This document shows positions 44,104 to 52,106 of a DNA stretch of 64,000 nucleotides, piece after piece; position 1 is the stretch's first letter; each line of letters begins with the position of its first letter. The position numbers and the translations under genes were made by a program. The notes below the pieces were generated by a model. The model saw nothing but the letters and a program-made list of their open reading frames with translations. It was not told the origin of the DNA and ran no database searches. The stretch comes from an uncultured Methylopila sp. GTDB taxonomy: Bacteria; Pseudomonadota; Alphaproteobacteria; Rhizobiales; Methylopilaceae. Where the stretch lies: positions 149,533-213,532 of the forward strand of contig CABHPB010000082.1 in the NCBI GenBank assembly GCA_902168115.1, read 5' to 3'.

Positions 44104-44364
44104 TCAATCCGGAGAGGCGACGTCCCGGAAGTAGGGCTCTACGGCGCCGTTCAGCTTGATCGTCAGCGGGTTGCCGTGTCGATCGCGCGCGACGCCGGCC
44201 GCGACGCGGATCCAGCCCTCGGAGACCGAATATTCCTCGACGTTGGTCTTTTCCGCGCCCTTGAAGCGCACGCCGACGCCGCGCGACAGGGTCGCCTCGT
44301 CGTAGAACGGGCTCGACGGATCGGTCGACAGGCGGTCGGGAGGCGTGGCGGCCTGGTCGGCCAT
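44104..44364 (-). CDS. DUF3297 family protein
   Basis: 86 residues, matching DUF3297 in length and sequence: PPDRLSTDPSSPFYDEATL at the N-terminus, RGVGVRFKGAEKTNVEEYSVSEGWIRVAAG in the middle and GNPLTIKLNGAVEPYFRDV at the end. The family is widespread in proteobacteria and of unknown function. It is transcribed away from the esterase gene at 44567; the intergenic region between them holds an inverted repeat at 44479. Confidence 0.85.
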   Translation of the reverse strand: MADQAATPPDRLSTDPSSPFYDEATLSRGVGVRFKGAEKTNVEEYSVSEGWIRVAAGVARDRHGNPLTIKLNGAVEPYFRDVASPD

Positions 44365-44478
44365 GGCTTCATCCTTCAGGCGTTCAGTCGGGTTCGGGCG
44401 GCCTTCTACGCGAGCGAAGCGGCCGGCTCAATCCGCATGCGCAAGATCCGATTGCGCGACGCGCCGCCACACCGCCTC

Positions 44479-44517
44479 AATGTTGCGATGCAATACGCCT
44501 ATATGCGTTGCAACATT
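44479..44517. promoter_or_regulatory. TGC/GCA-rich inverted repeat upstream of the PHB-depolymerase-type esterase
   Basis: An inverted repeat AATGTTGC (44479-44486) and GCAACATT (44510-44517), with the internal palindrome TTGC-GAT-GCAA (44483-44493). Located about 50-90 bases before the esterase start. TGC/GCA palindromes are typical of PhaR-type polyhydroxyalkanoate regulators, so an operator is plausible. Confidence 0.4.
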
Positions 44518-44566
44518 AAATTTCGAGCCATGCGTTCTCGGACGCGTGCGAACGAGGCGTAAAAGC

Positions 44567-45721
44567 ATGGCGAAAGCCCGCACTCTGGTCGTCGATCATC
44601 GGCGTGAACGCAACCGTTGGCGGGCGCCGGCCGACGCGCGACGGACGCGAGCGCGCTCCGTGACGCGCACAGACGAGAGCCGTCTGAAGCCGGTGATGGA
44701 CTTTGGCGCGAACCCCGGCGCGCTCGACATGCTGGCCTACGCGCCGCGCAGGCTGAAGTCCGGCTCACCGCTCGTGGTGGTGTTACACGGCTGCTCCCAG
44801 GACGCGCTCGGCTATGACGCGTCCTCCGGCTGGTCGCGTCTCGCCGACGAGCTGGGCTTCGCCGTCGTCTTTCCGGAGCAGCGCCGCGCGAACAATCCCG
44901 GCGGCTGCTTCAACTGGTTCCTGCCGGCGGATTCCGCGCGCGGCCTCGGCGAAATCCGGTCGATTCGCGAGATGGTCGAGCACATGGCGACCACGCACCG
45001 GATCGATCGCGGCCGGATGTTCGTGACGGGGCTGTCCGCCGGCGGCGCGATGACCTCCGCGCTTCTCGCCGACTATCCGGACGTCTTCTCCGCCGGCGCC
45101 GTCATCGCGGGGCTGCCATGCGGCGCGGCGTCGAGCGTGCAGGAGGCGTTCCGCGCGATGTCCGACCCGCGGCCGCAGCCGCAGGAAAAGCTCGGCGACA
45201 TGGTCCGCGCCGCCTCCCAGCACGAGGGGCCGTGGCCGCGCACCCTGGTGCTGCATGGCACGGCCGACGAGACCGTCGCACCCGGCAACGCCGACGCGAT
45301 CGTCAGCCAATGGCTTGATGTCCACGGTCTTTCGCTTGGCGAGGCGCGGGAGGACGCGGTCGACGGGCAGCGCCGGCGGAGCTGGACCCAGGACGGGCGC
45401 ACCCTCGTCCAGCAGATCATGATCGCCGAGATGGGACACGGCGCCCCGCTCGACGCCGGCTTGGGCGAGCGCAAGGCGCCCTTCATGCTGGACGTCGGGC
45501 TGTCCTCGACGCGGCGCATCGCCGACTTCTTCGGCATCGAGGGCGCGCTGCCGAAACGCCCGTCCGGCGCCTCGGCGGCCCGCGGCCAGTCGCCGTCGCG
45601 CCCGGCTCCGAGTCCGGCGCCCGAGGCCGGCGAGCCTGAGGCGCCGCTGAGCTGGCCCTTCGTCACGCGATGCGGTTCGGCGCTCGGCAGGATGCTGCGC
45701 GGGTTCGGCCTGACGCGCTGA
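44567..45721 (+). CDS. PHB depolymerase-family esterase (LpqC type)
   Basis: 384 residues from the ATG at 44567. A basic N-terminal tail of about 40 residues precedes the alpha/beta-hydrolase domain: PLVVVLHGCSQDALGYDASSGW (oxyanion region), FPEQRRANNPGGCFNWF, MFVTGLSAGGAMTSALLADYPDVF (nucleophile Ser in GLSAGG), LHGTADETVAPGNAD (acid region) and MGHGAPLD (His). The C-terminus is a Pro/Ala-rich tail. No signal peptide is visible, so it may act inside on polyhydroxybutyrate or on another ester. A palindromic repeat lies in its promoter region. Confidence 0.85.
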   Translation: MAKARTLVVDHRRERNRWRAPADARRTRARSVTRTDESRLKPVMDFGANPGALDMLAYAPRRLKSGSPLVVVLHGCSQDALGYDASSGWSRLADELGFAVVFPEQRRANNPGGCFNWFLPADSARGLGEIRSIREMVEHMATTHRIDRGRMFVTGLSAGGAMTSALLADYPDVFSAGAVIAGLPCGAASSVQEAFRAMSDPRPQPQEKLGDMVRAASQHEGPWPRTLVLHGTADETVAPGNADAIVSQWLDVHGLSLGEAREDAVDGQRRRSWTQDGRTLVQQIMIAEMGHGAPLDAGLGERKAPFMLDVGLSSTRRIADFFGIEGALPKRPSGASAARGQSPSRPAPSPAPEAGEPEAPLSWPFVTRCGSALGRMLRGFGLTR

Positions 45722-45794
45722 CGCGCCTTTCGCCGGGCCGGAACGCCCGGCGTCCGTGCCGCGTTCGCGAGACGGGGCCGCACGGTGAGCGCTG

Positions 45795-47462
45795 ATGATC
45801 TCGGACCTCTGGTACAAGAACGCGGTCGTCTACTGCCTGTCGGTCGAGGCCTTCATGGACTCCGACGGCGACGGCGTCGGCGATTTCCGCGGCCTGACGC
45901 GCAGGCTCGACTATCTCCACGGCCTCGGTGTCACCGCGATCTGGCTGATGCCGTTCCAGGCCTCGCCCGGCCGCGACGACGGCTATGACGTCTCGAACTA
46001 TTACGACGTCGACCCGCGCTACGGCACGCTCGGCGACTTCGTCGAATTCACCCATGGCTGCAAGCAGCGCGGCATGCGGGTGCTGATCGACCTCGTCGTC
46101 AACCACACTTCCAACGAGCACCCGTGGTTCAAGTCGGCCCGCTCCGACCCGGCTTCGCCCTATCGCGACTGGTACGTCTGGTCGAAGAAGAAGCCGGCGG
46201 GCGCTGATCAGGGCATGGTGTTTCCGGGCGTCCAGACGACGACCTGGACCTATGACGAGGCGGCCAAGGCCTACTACTTCCACCGCTTCTACGACTTCCA
46301 GCCGGACCTCGACACGTCGAACCCCGAGGTCCAGGCCGAGCTGCTGCGGATCATGGGTTTCTGGATCCAGCTCGGCGTGTGCGGCTTCCGCATGGACGCC
46401 GTACCCTTCGTGATCGCGGAGAAGGGGCCCGACGTCGGGCCGAAGCCGAAGTCGCAGTTCCACATGCTGCGCGCCTTCCGCGAGTTCCTGCAGTGGCGCA
46501 AGGGCGACAGCGTCATCCTCGGCGAGGCCAACATCCTGCCGAAGGAGGCGCAGAAGTATTTCGGCGACGATGGCGACCGCATCCAGATGATGTTCAATTT
46601 CTGGGCGAACCAGCGACTGTTCCTGTCTCTGGCGACCGGCGACGCGCGCCCGCTCGCAAAGGCGCTGAAGGAGACCAAGCCCGGCTACCCGACTGCGCAG
46701 TGGGGCCTGTTCCTGCGCAACCACGACGAGCTTGATCTCGGGCGACTGACCGACAAGGAGCGCGCCGCGGTGTTCGCCGCCTTCGGGCCGGACAAGGATA
46801 TGCAGCTCTACGATCGCGGAATCCGGCGACGGCTTGCCCCCATGCTGAAGGCCGACCGCCGGCTCATGGAGCTCGCCTACAGCCTGATGTTCACCCTGCC
46901 GGGCACGCCCGTGCTGCGCTATGGCGACGAGATCGGCATGGGCGACGACCTTTCGCTTCCGGAGCGCTATTGCGCGCGAACCCCGATGCAATGGTGCGGC
47001 GAAAAGAACGGCGGATTTTCCGCCGGGGACAAGACCTACTTGCCAGCGATCTCCGGCGGCGGCTTCGGTTTCGAGACGGTCAACGTCGCCCAGCAGCGGC
47101 GCGATCCGAACTCGTTCCTCAACTGGATCGAACGCATCATCCGGATGCGGCAGGAGGTTCCCGAGATCGGCTGGGGCGAGATGAGCGTCATACCTGTCCG
47201 GGACGACGCCATCCTCGCGCTGCGCTATGAGTGGCGGGGCGCGGCCGTCGTGGTCGTCCACAACCTCGACGCGGAGCCGCGCGAGGTCGCCTTCCGCTCC
47301 GGCGCGGACGGCGATGGCGACGTCCGGCTGGTCGACGTTCTCGGCGACAAGCACAGCGACCCCGGTCCCGACGGACGACATCGCTTCGCGATCGAAGGCT
47401 ACGGCTATCGCTGGTTCCGCGCCGGCGGACTGGACGAGGCCATGCGGCGCAGGGACGTGTGA
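45795..47462 (+). CDS. GH13 alpha-amylase family enzyme, trehalose-synthase-like
   Basis: 555 residues. Barrel motifs: [33 protein letters not shown] (region I), GFRMDAVPFV (region II, nucleophile), ILGEANILPKE (region III, acid Glu) and FLRNHDELDLG (region IV). The latter, together with TPMQWCGEKNGGFS and the RDNDGYDVSNYYDVDPRYG-like start, fits the trehalose synthase (maltose isomerising) subgroup, but the enzyme lacks the maltokinase extension. Its action is on maltose, sucrose or short glucans. Unlike the 11022 gene, with which it shares only the fold, it has a Cys in region II (LGVCGFRMDA). Confidence 0.83.
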   Translation: MISDLWYKNAVVYCLSVEAFMDSDGDGVGDFRGLTRRLDYLHGLGVTAIWLMPFQASPGRDDGYDVSNYYDVDPRYGTLGDFVEFTHGCKQRGMRVLIDLVVNHTSNEHPWFKSARSDPASPYRDWYVWSKKKPAGADQGMVFPGVQTTTWTYDEAAKAYYFHRFYDFQPDLDTSNPEVQAELLRIMGFWIQLGVCGFRMDAVPFVIAEKGPDVGPKPKSQFHMLRAFREFLQWRKGDSVILGEANILPKEAQKYFGDDGDRIQMMFNFWANQRLFLSLATGDARPLAKALKETKPGYPTAQWGLFLRNHDELDLGRLTDKERAAVFAAFGPDKDMQLYDRGIRRRLAPMLKADRRLMELAYSLMFTLPGTPVLRYGDEIGMGDDLSLPERYCARTPMQWCGEKNGGFSAGDKTYLPAISGGGFGFETVNVAQQRRDPNSFLNWIERIIRMRQEVPEIGWGEMSVIPVRDDAILALRYEWRGAAVVVVHNLDAEPREVAFRSGADGDGDVRLVDVLGDKHSDPGPDGRHRFAIEGYGYRWFRAGGLDEAMRRRDV

Positions 47463-47555
47463 GGCGGCCGACGCACAAGGCCGACCGGCAATGTTCTCGG
47501 CCGCATGACCGATCCCCGGCAGGGCGCCGATCAGCGCGGAGGAGACGCGGTCGGC

Positions 47556-48446
47556 TTAGGCCGCCCTCGCCTGCTCGGCCGGGACCGCGCGGTAGGCGAG
47601 CGCCTCGGCGAGATGGATGCGGCCGACCGTCTGCGCGCCGTCGAGATCGGCGATGGTGCGTGCGACCTTGAGCACGCGGTGATAGCCGCGCGCGGAGAGC
47701 TTCAGGGCGTCGGCGGCGTCGCCGAGCAGCCGACGGCCCGCCGCATCCGGCCGCGCCGCCTCCTCCAGCGCCGAGACCGGCAGATGCGCGTTGAGACCTG
47801 AGCCCCGCAGACCGATCGCCTCGGCGCGCGCCGCCTGGAGTCGGCGGGCCGAAAGCACGCGCGCCGCGACGGCGGCGCTGTCCTCGGCGGCCGGCGGCAG
47901 CATCAGGTCGGCGGCGCTAACCGCCGGCACGTCGAGCCGCAGGTCCATGCGGTCGAGCAGCGGACCCGAGATCCGCGCCTGATAGTCGGCGGCGCAGCGA
48001 GGGCCGCGCCGGCAGGCGTGGCCGCCCTCTCCGCCGCCGCAACGGCAGGGGTTCATGGCGGCGACGAGCTGGAAACGCGCCGGATAGGCGATGCGATGGT
48101 TGGCGCGGGCGATGACCGCCTCGCCGCTCTCGAGCGGCTGGCGCAGCGCGTCGAGCGCCTGGGCGGAGAACTCCGGCAGTTCGTCGAGGAACAGCACGCC
48201 GTGATGCGCGAGCGCGATCTCGCCCGGCCGCGGACGCGCCCCGCCGCCGACCAGCGCCGCCATCGAGGCGGAATGATGCGGCGCGCGGAACGGGCGCCGG
48301 TTGGTCAGCCGCCCGCCCGCGAGCTCGCCTGCGATCGAGCGGATCATCGCCACCTCGAGCAGCTCTGAAGGCTCGAGCGGCGGCAGCAGCGAGGGCAGCC
48401 GGCTCGCCAGCATCGACTTGCCCGCGCCGGGCGGCCCGCAAAGTAG
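47556..48446 (-). pseudogene. comM: comM (Mg-chelatase-like AAA ATPase), 3' part, separated by the island
   Basis: Codes for the ATPase two-thirds of ComM/YifB: Walker A GPPGAGKSMLASRL at its beginning, LFLDELPEFSAQALDALRQPLE (Walker B), AMNPCRCG (the Cys-containing loop) and the C-terminal helical Mg_chelatase domain ending at 47556. ComM is a branch-migration helicase used in natural transformation. The first codons seen in this state come from the island (NVHRL precedes LLCGPPG), so this half has no normal start. Joining its first base after the core to the 5' half restores HNLLLCGPPG in frame. Confidence 0.92.
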
Positions 48447-48467
48447 CAATCTATGTACATTAGACCC
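48430..48467 (+). other. attL of the comM island
   Basis: Host arm GGCGGCC (48430-48436), eight bases, core AG (48445-48446), ten bases, island arm ACATTAGACCC (48457-48467). The host arm is the mirror of GGCCGCC at attR, and the island arm is the mirror of GGGTCCAATGT at attR, each at equal distance from the core. Confidence 0.85.
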
Positions 48468-48489
48468 CGTTTCGTCGTATTGGTGGTCC

Positions 48490-50037
48490 ATGTCTAAGCC
48501 TCTCGCCTTTTCATACGTCCGGTTCTCCACCCCTGAGCAGCAGCGCGGTGACAGCTTCCGCCGACAGACGGAGGCAGCTCGCCTCTATGCCGAACGGGAG
48601 GGGCTAGAGCTGGATGATCGCGCCTACACTGACCTCGGCGTGTCGGCCTATCGAGGCAAGAACGCAAAGGAAGGCGCACTGCGTGCCTTTCGCGATGCGG
48701 TGGAGAGCGGAGATGTACCGGGCGGAAGCGTCCTTCTCGTTGAGAGCATGGATCGCCTCAGCCGCCTCACCCCCCGCAAGGCCGTTCGGATACTGGAAGA
48801 GCTTTGCGAGGCCGGTATTGTTGTCGTCACGCTCGACGACCGGCAGCGCTACGACACGGAGCGGCTCGATAAGGAGCCCTTCGCTTTCATGGTCGCCTTC
48901 ATGGTCGCCCTTCGCGGTCACGAAGAGAGCCTCAGAAAGGGCGAACGGGTGGGCGCTGCGTGGGCCGCGAAGCGCCAACGGGCGGGCAGCGAAAAGCTCA
49001 CCGCTCAATGCCCCCAGTGGCTTCGCCTAAAGCCAACTCGAGAAATCTTCGAGACCATTGACGACCGCGCGGAAATCGTCCGCCGCGTGTTCCGCGAAGC
49101 CTTGGACGGTAAGGGGCAAGAGGCCATCGCGCGGGACCTCAACATTGAGGGCATCCCCACCTTCGGTAGGGGCGACCGCTGGCACAAAAGCGCGGTGGCG
49201 AAGATGCTGCGCAACGCCGCCGTCATCGGCACCTACCAGCCCCACAAGATGGCGACAGACGGAGCAGGCCGCACGTTTCGTCAGCCGGATGGCATGCCGG
49301 TGCTGGACTACTATCCCGCTGTCATCGACCCCGCATCGTTCAACCGACTTCAGGCCCGTCTCGACGGAACCCGAGCAACATACCAGCGGGCGGGACAGCC
49401 GATCAGCAACCCTCTAGCCGGGCTGGCTCGATGTGGTCACTGCGGGTCGGCAATGACCCGCGTCGACAAGGGCAGCCGCTCAAAACCCCGTCTAGTGTGC
49501 GCGAAGGCAAAGGTCGGCGCAGGGTGTCAGTATCGCAGCGTCCCGCTTCATTGGGTGACCGAGGGGCTCACGCGAAACGACGCTTTGTGGGTCGGCTACG
49601 CCCCGATTGGTAGCGATGCGGTCCAACGCGAATGGGAGGCGCTAGAGGCAGAGCGCTACGGCTCGGAGGAGAGCATTCAGCAGTTGGCTGAAGAGCTGGC
49701 ACGCGGCGGCGGTTCGATCGCTATCGCGACAAAGCTGCGAGAGGAAGAAGCTCGGCTGCACGAGCTTCAAGAGGCCACCCAGCGGCTTTCGGCGCGGATC
49801 GCAAGAGAGACCCCCAAAGGCATCAAAACGCGCCTGAAGGCTCTGGAGAGCGTCCTGATGGCCAAGCCGCTCGATGTGGAGGCTACAAACAGAAAGCTTC
49901 GCGAGAATCTCACCAGCGTCACCGTGTGGCCCCGAGATGAAGACACGGGCGTCAGCGCTCAGCTCGACTTTCACTGGCTGCAAGGCGGCGAAACTACGAT
50001 CCCGATAGGCGGCTTTCCGAAGTTCCGCCAATCATGA
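48490..50037 (+). CDS. large serine recombinase (integrase of the comM island)
   Basis: 515 residues from the ATG at 48490, only 43 bases inside attL. The resolvase-type catalytic domain has SYVRFSTPEQQ with the nucleophile Ser at about residue 13, and SVLLVESMDRLSRLTP. The recombinase domain is at about 170-290 (EIVRRVFREALDGKGQEAIARDLN, then WHKSAVAKMLRNAAVIGTYQP). A zinc ribbon follows (ARCGHCGSAM and LVCAKAKVGAGC) and a coiled coil near 400-450 (LREEEARLHELQEATQRL), the standard large-serine-integrase layout. It should catalyse attP x attB insertion by itself. A separate directionality factor would be needed for excision; neither small island gene can be assigned that role with certainty. 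Confidence 0.93.
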   Translation: MSKPLAFSYVRFSTPEQQRGDSFRRQTEAARLYAEREGLELDDRAYTDLGVSAYRGKNAKEGALRAFRDAVESGDVPGGSVLLVESMDRLSRLTPRKAVRILEELCEAGIVVVTLDDRQRYDTERLDKEPFAFMVAFMVALRGHEESLRKGERVGAAWAAKRQRAGSEKLTAQCPQWLRLKPTREIFETIDDRAEIVRRVFREALDGKGQEAIARDLNIEGIPTFGRGDRWHKSAVAKMLRNAAVIGTYQPHKMATDGAGRTFRQPDGMPVLDYYPAVIDPASFNRLQARLDGTRATYQRAGQPISNPLAGLARCGHCGSAMTRVDKGSRSKPRLVCAKAKVGAGCQYRSVPLHWVTEGLTRNDALWVGYAPIGSDAVQREWEALEAERYGSEESIQQLAEELARGGGSIAIATKLREEEARLHELQEATQRLSARIARETPKGIKTRLKALESVLMAKPLDVEATNRKLRENLTSVTVWPRDEDTGVSAQLDFHWLQGGETTIPIGGFPKFRQS

Positions 50038-50059
50038 CTCAATCGAAGAGGAAGTAGAT

Positions 50060-50641
50060 GTGAACGACGATTGGATGCTCGCGCTGCGAGACGGAGAGAT
50101 GCATGAGGTGGGTCCGCTGCACCTCCGATACGAGGGCCCCGGCGAACACGGTCCTATCGGGGATTGCTGGATCGGAACCGAAGAGAACCCCTTCGAGCTT
50201 AGCTGGATGGATGGTGAAGCGATCGCCTTTTGCATCCGTCCTAGTGCGGACCTTTGGCAAGCGTATGAGAGCGACAAAGAGCCGACACGCAGGGGTGCCC
50301 GCCGTGGCTGGCTTCGCCTGAAGTTGAGGGCCGACAAGGCACGTTTGGGGCGCTACGGTGAATGGGCTGGCACCCCGTTCCAGTTCGCTCGGCTCAGCCT
50401 GAACTGCATAATCGGCGAGAAAGCCAAGATGCTAGACGGTCGTAGCCGCAACTACCGCCGTTCTAATCTTCGCAAGCAAGACGGGGCAGCGAAGGAGGCC
50501 ACACGAGACGCCTTCATCTTCATCTGCGGCCTGCTTGCGCGGCACTTCGAACCCGACCTCCCGACGACATGGGAAGACCAAGCTCGGGCGCGATGGACCG
50601 CCGCCGATCAAACGTACGGCTTCGCCTTTGAGGGCCCCTGA
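50060..50641 (+). CDS. island protein of unknown function, first of a coupled pair
   Basis: 193 residues from a GTG at 50060, preceded by a good ribosome site (GAGGAAG). It is 22 bases after the recombinase gene and overlaps the next gene by one base (TGATG), so these three are likely one transcript. The sequence has an N-terminal beta-rich part (GPLHLRYEGPGEHGPIGDCWIG, ELSWMDGEAIAFCIRPSADLW) and a basic central part (RRGARRGWLRLKLRADKARLGRYGEW), then a helix-rich end with many Arg. No family recognised. Candidate roles are a directionality factor, a regulator or a partner of the TIR protein; none is proven. Confidence 0.7.
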   Translation: MNDDWMLALRDGEMHEVGPLHLRYEGPGEHGPIGDCWIGTEENPFELSWMDGEAIAFCIRPSADLWQAYESDKEPTRRGARRGWLRLKLRADKARLGRYGEWAGTPFQFARLSLNCIIGEKAKMLDGRSRNYRRSNLRKQDGAAKEATRDAFIFICGLLARHFEPDLPTTWEDQARARWTAADQTYGFAFEGP

Positions 50642-51006
50642 TGGCTTATCGAAAGCCCCTCGCCGCCCGCCGCGCTTTCCCCCTAGTCAGAGGGACGGAC
50701 CACCTTACCGCGTTCTGCCAAGCCCTTATGCATCGCACGCGCTCGCCGCGATCGGCCCGCGACATCGTCACGGCGTGGTTCTCATCGTGGCGCGGTCGGA
50801 AGGATAAGCCTGCGAACGTCAAGGCGAAGAATAAGGGGTGGCTCGTGGACCGGGTGGCGGCCTGGCTCCGTCACCACGCTCGTGTGGGCAGACTGATAGC
50901 GATGGACCGCGAGGGCGAGCGCAATGCCACCCGCTATGTCGAGGCTCCGGGCGCGAACTGGCAACGCGGGAAGGCGTCCGCTCCGCTCCCAAGGCGGTTA
51001 GACTAG
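50641..51006 (+). CDS. small basic island protein, possible winged-helix DNA-binding
   Basis: 121 residues, start overlapping the previous stop. The N-terminal half is rich in Arg and Ala (MAYRKPLAARRAFPLVRG), followed by helical segments (HLTAFCQALMHRT, SARDIVTAWFSSWRG). The C-terminal half, NKGWLVDRVAAWLRHHARVGRLIAMDREGERNATRY if read in parts, follows a helix-helix-strand-strand order like a winged helix. Strongly basic, so nucleic-acid binding is plausible, and a recombination directionality factor or a repressor is the leading guess. Not recognised as a named family. Confidence 0.62.
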   Translation: MAYRKPLAARRAFPLVRGTDHLTAFCQALMHRTRSPRSARDIVTAWFSSWRGRKDKPANVKAKNKGWLVDRVAAWLRHHARVGRLIAMDREGERNATRYVEAPGANWQRGKASAPLPRRLD

Positions 51007-51319
51007 GCGATTATACCCGAGCGTTCGGCAGGGATAATCTCGCTACCACAATAACTTATAATAGGCCGTCGTATATGAAGTCCTTCGGGTCCCCCATAGG
51101 GTACGCCTTGGACCATCCCATCGATGTTGTGGTAGGGGTCTCACGTCTGAGAGGCCTCGCTACAAGCGGACGGAGCGAGCTTCCCCCCGTAGGCCCACTT
51201 GGGGCCCCTTAGGTCTCGACGAATGCTGTCCGCCCCCCCAACCGTGCGACCTCACTGTTGCCGCCTTCGATGATCACCGCGTGCGCAGCGATTGCCTTCG
51301 TTAGGCTTGTTCGGCCCCG
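51007..51319. other. non-coding interval of the island, possible small RNA or small ORF
   Basis: About 310 bases between the convergent gene ends. It is AT-richer at its left end and holds a TATAAT at 51057-51062 with no good -35. A 45-residue frame (51075-51212, MKSFGSPIGYALDHPI start) has no clear ribosome site. A short GC stem, AGGCCC with GGGCCCCT, lies near 51200. Nothing can be firmly assigned. Confidence 0.35.
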
Positions 51320-52054
51320 CTAAGACGCATCACGGTGCACGGTGACCAGTTCTGCGAGCTTGCCCGCGACGACAGCCCACGGGTCCTCCGCAGTGCTCAA
51401 CCCGCTCCGGGAGCCCAATAGGGGGCTCACATCGCGGAGCGCTTCGTAGGTCGTTTCGTGAACGATAGGCACTAGCTGATCGCGTGCTAATAGCGCCGAA
51501 AGCTCCTTTTCTGCGATGCCCTCAGCGGCGATGCGGCGCAAAAACGCTGGGGTAACGAGCACAATTCCTATCCGCGAATTCGCTAAGCCCTTGTCGATCG
51601 CACGAAGCAGCGGGACACCAAGGGCGACGTCCCTCTCGCTGAACCACACGGACACGCCGAGCGCGGTGAGCACATCATACAGTTGCTTGGCGGCCCCCGC
51701 CCGGTCATCCCAAGCGTGGCAGAGGAAGACGTCTCGAAGGTCCGGTAGCGTTGCCCGCCTCTCAACCGTCTCCCGGATCGGCGTAAGCGCGATCACTTGC
51801 GACGGCGTGTAAGACAAAGTTGATCCGGCACGGGACCATCTCGGCCTTGAGCCACCACCCCCGCCGCTGCTCCGACCTCCCCCGCTGCTTCCCGATGAAT
51901 AGGACGGTGACGAATACGACCCCGAGCTGCCGTAACCGTAGCCGCTGCCGTAACCACTACTGTAGCGTCGACCCCATCCCCCACGGCATGCCGGGCAATT
52001 CGCTGCGGCGGCCGATGATCGATGCCCGTTAACCGGTGCAGTGCATCGCGCCAT
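51320..52054 (-). CDS. TIR-domain protein with Cys/His N-terminus and low-complexity linker
   Basis: 244 residues from the ATG at 52054 (AGGGAG nine bases before); the longer frame to 52123 crosses attR into comM. Residues 1-28 hold C4, H11, C20 and C23 (MARCTAPVNGHR, then NCPACRG), a possible zinc site. Residues 30-70 are a Gly/Ser/Tyr-rich low-complexity segment. Residues 106-240 are a TIR domain: RDVFLCHAWDDRAGAAKQL, GVSVWFSERDVALG, GIVLVTPAFLRR and AEKELSALL, in which Glu184 fits the catalytic Glu of NAD-cleaving TIRs. Bacterial TIR proteins of this kind are usually antiphage effectors or toxins. It follows the comM 5' half in the same direction. Confidence 0.88.
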   Translation of the reverse strand: MARCTAPVNGHRSSAAAANCPACRGGWGRRYSSGYGSGYGYGSSGSYSSPSYSSGSSGGGRSSGGGGGSRPRWSRAGSTLSYTPSQVIALTPIRETVERRATLPDLRDVFLCHAWDDRAGAAKQLYDVLTALGVSVWFSERDVALGVPLLRAIDKGLANSRIGIVLVTPAFLRRIAAEGIAEKELSALLARDQLVPIVHETTYEALRDVSPLLGSRSGLSTAEDPWAVVAGKLAELVTVHRDAS

Positions 52055-52068
52055 CGCGTGCTCCCTTT

Positions 52069-52106
52069 GGGTCCAATGTTGACACACTGAGGAGATTGTG
52101 GCCGCC
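52069..52106 (+). other. attR of the comM island
   Basis: Island arm GGGTCCAATGT (52069-52079), ten bases, core AG (52090-52091), eight bases, host arm GGCCGCC (52100-52106). Joined with attL halves it gives a symmetric attP (GGGTCCAATGT...AG...ACATTAGACCC) and a symmetric attB (GGCGGCC...AG...GGCCGCC). Confidence 0.85.

Larger units (their letters stand above)
48445..52091 (+). mobile_element. serine-recombinase genomic island of 3,645 bp inserted in comM
   Basis: The boundaries come from the split comM gene. The core AG is found at 48445-48446 and 52090-52091, so one unit is 3,645 bp. Island genes are a large serine recombinase, two coupled genes of unknown function, about 310 bases without a clear gene and a TIR-domain gene on the opposite strand. 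Base use is visibly less GC-rich than the flanks. There are no replication, packaging or conjugation genes, so it is a minimal site-specific integrating cassette that carries its own recombinase. Removing it gives comM of exactly 510 codons with stop. Confidence 0.9.

Noticed and set aside
48301..48489. Extension of the serine recombinase upstream of 48490
   Set aside because: It would cross attL into the comM 3' half; the ATG at 48490 matches the normal start with the catalytic Ser at residue 13.
48445..52091. Island as a prophage or conjugative element
   Set aside because: No structural, packaging, replication or transfer genes are present; only a recombinase and cargo.
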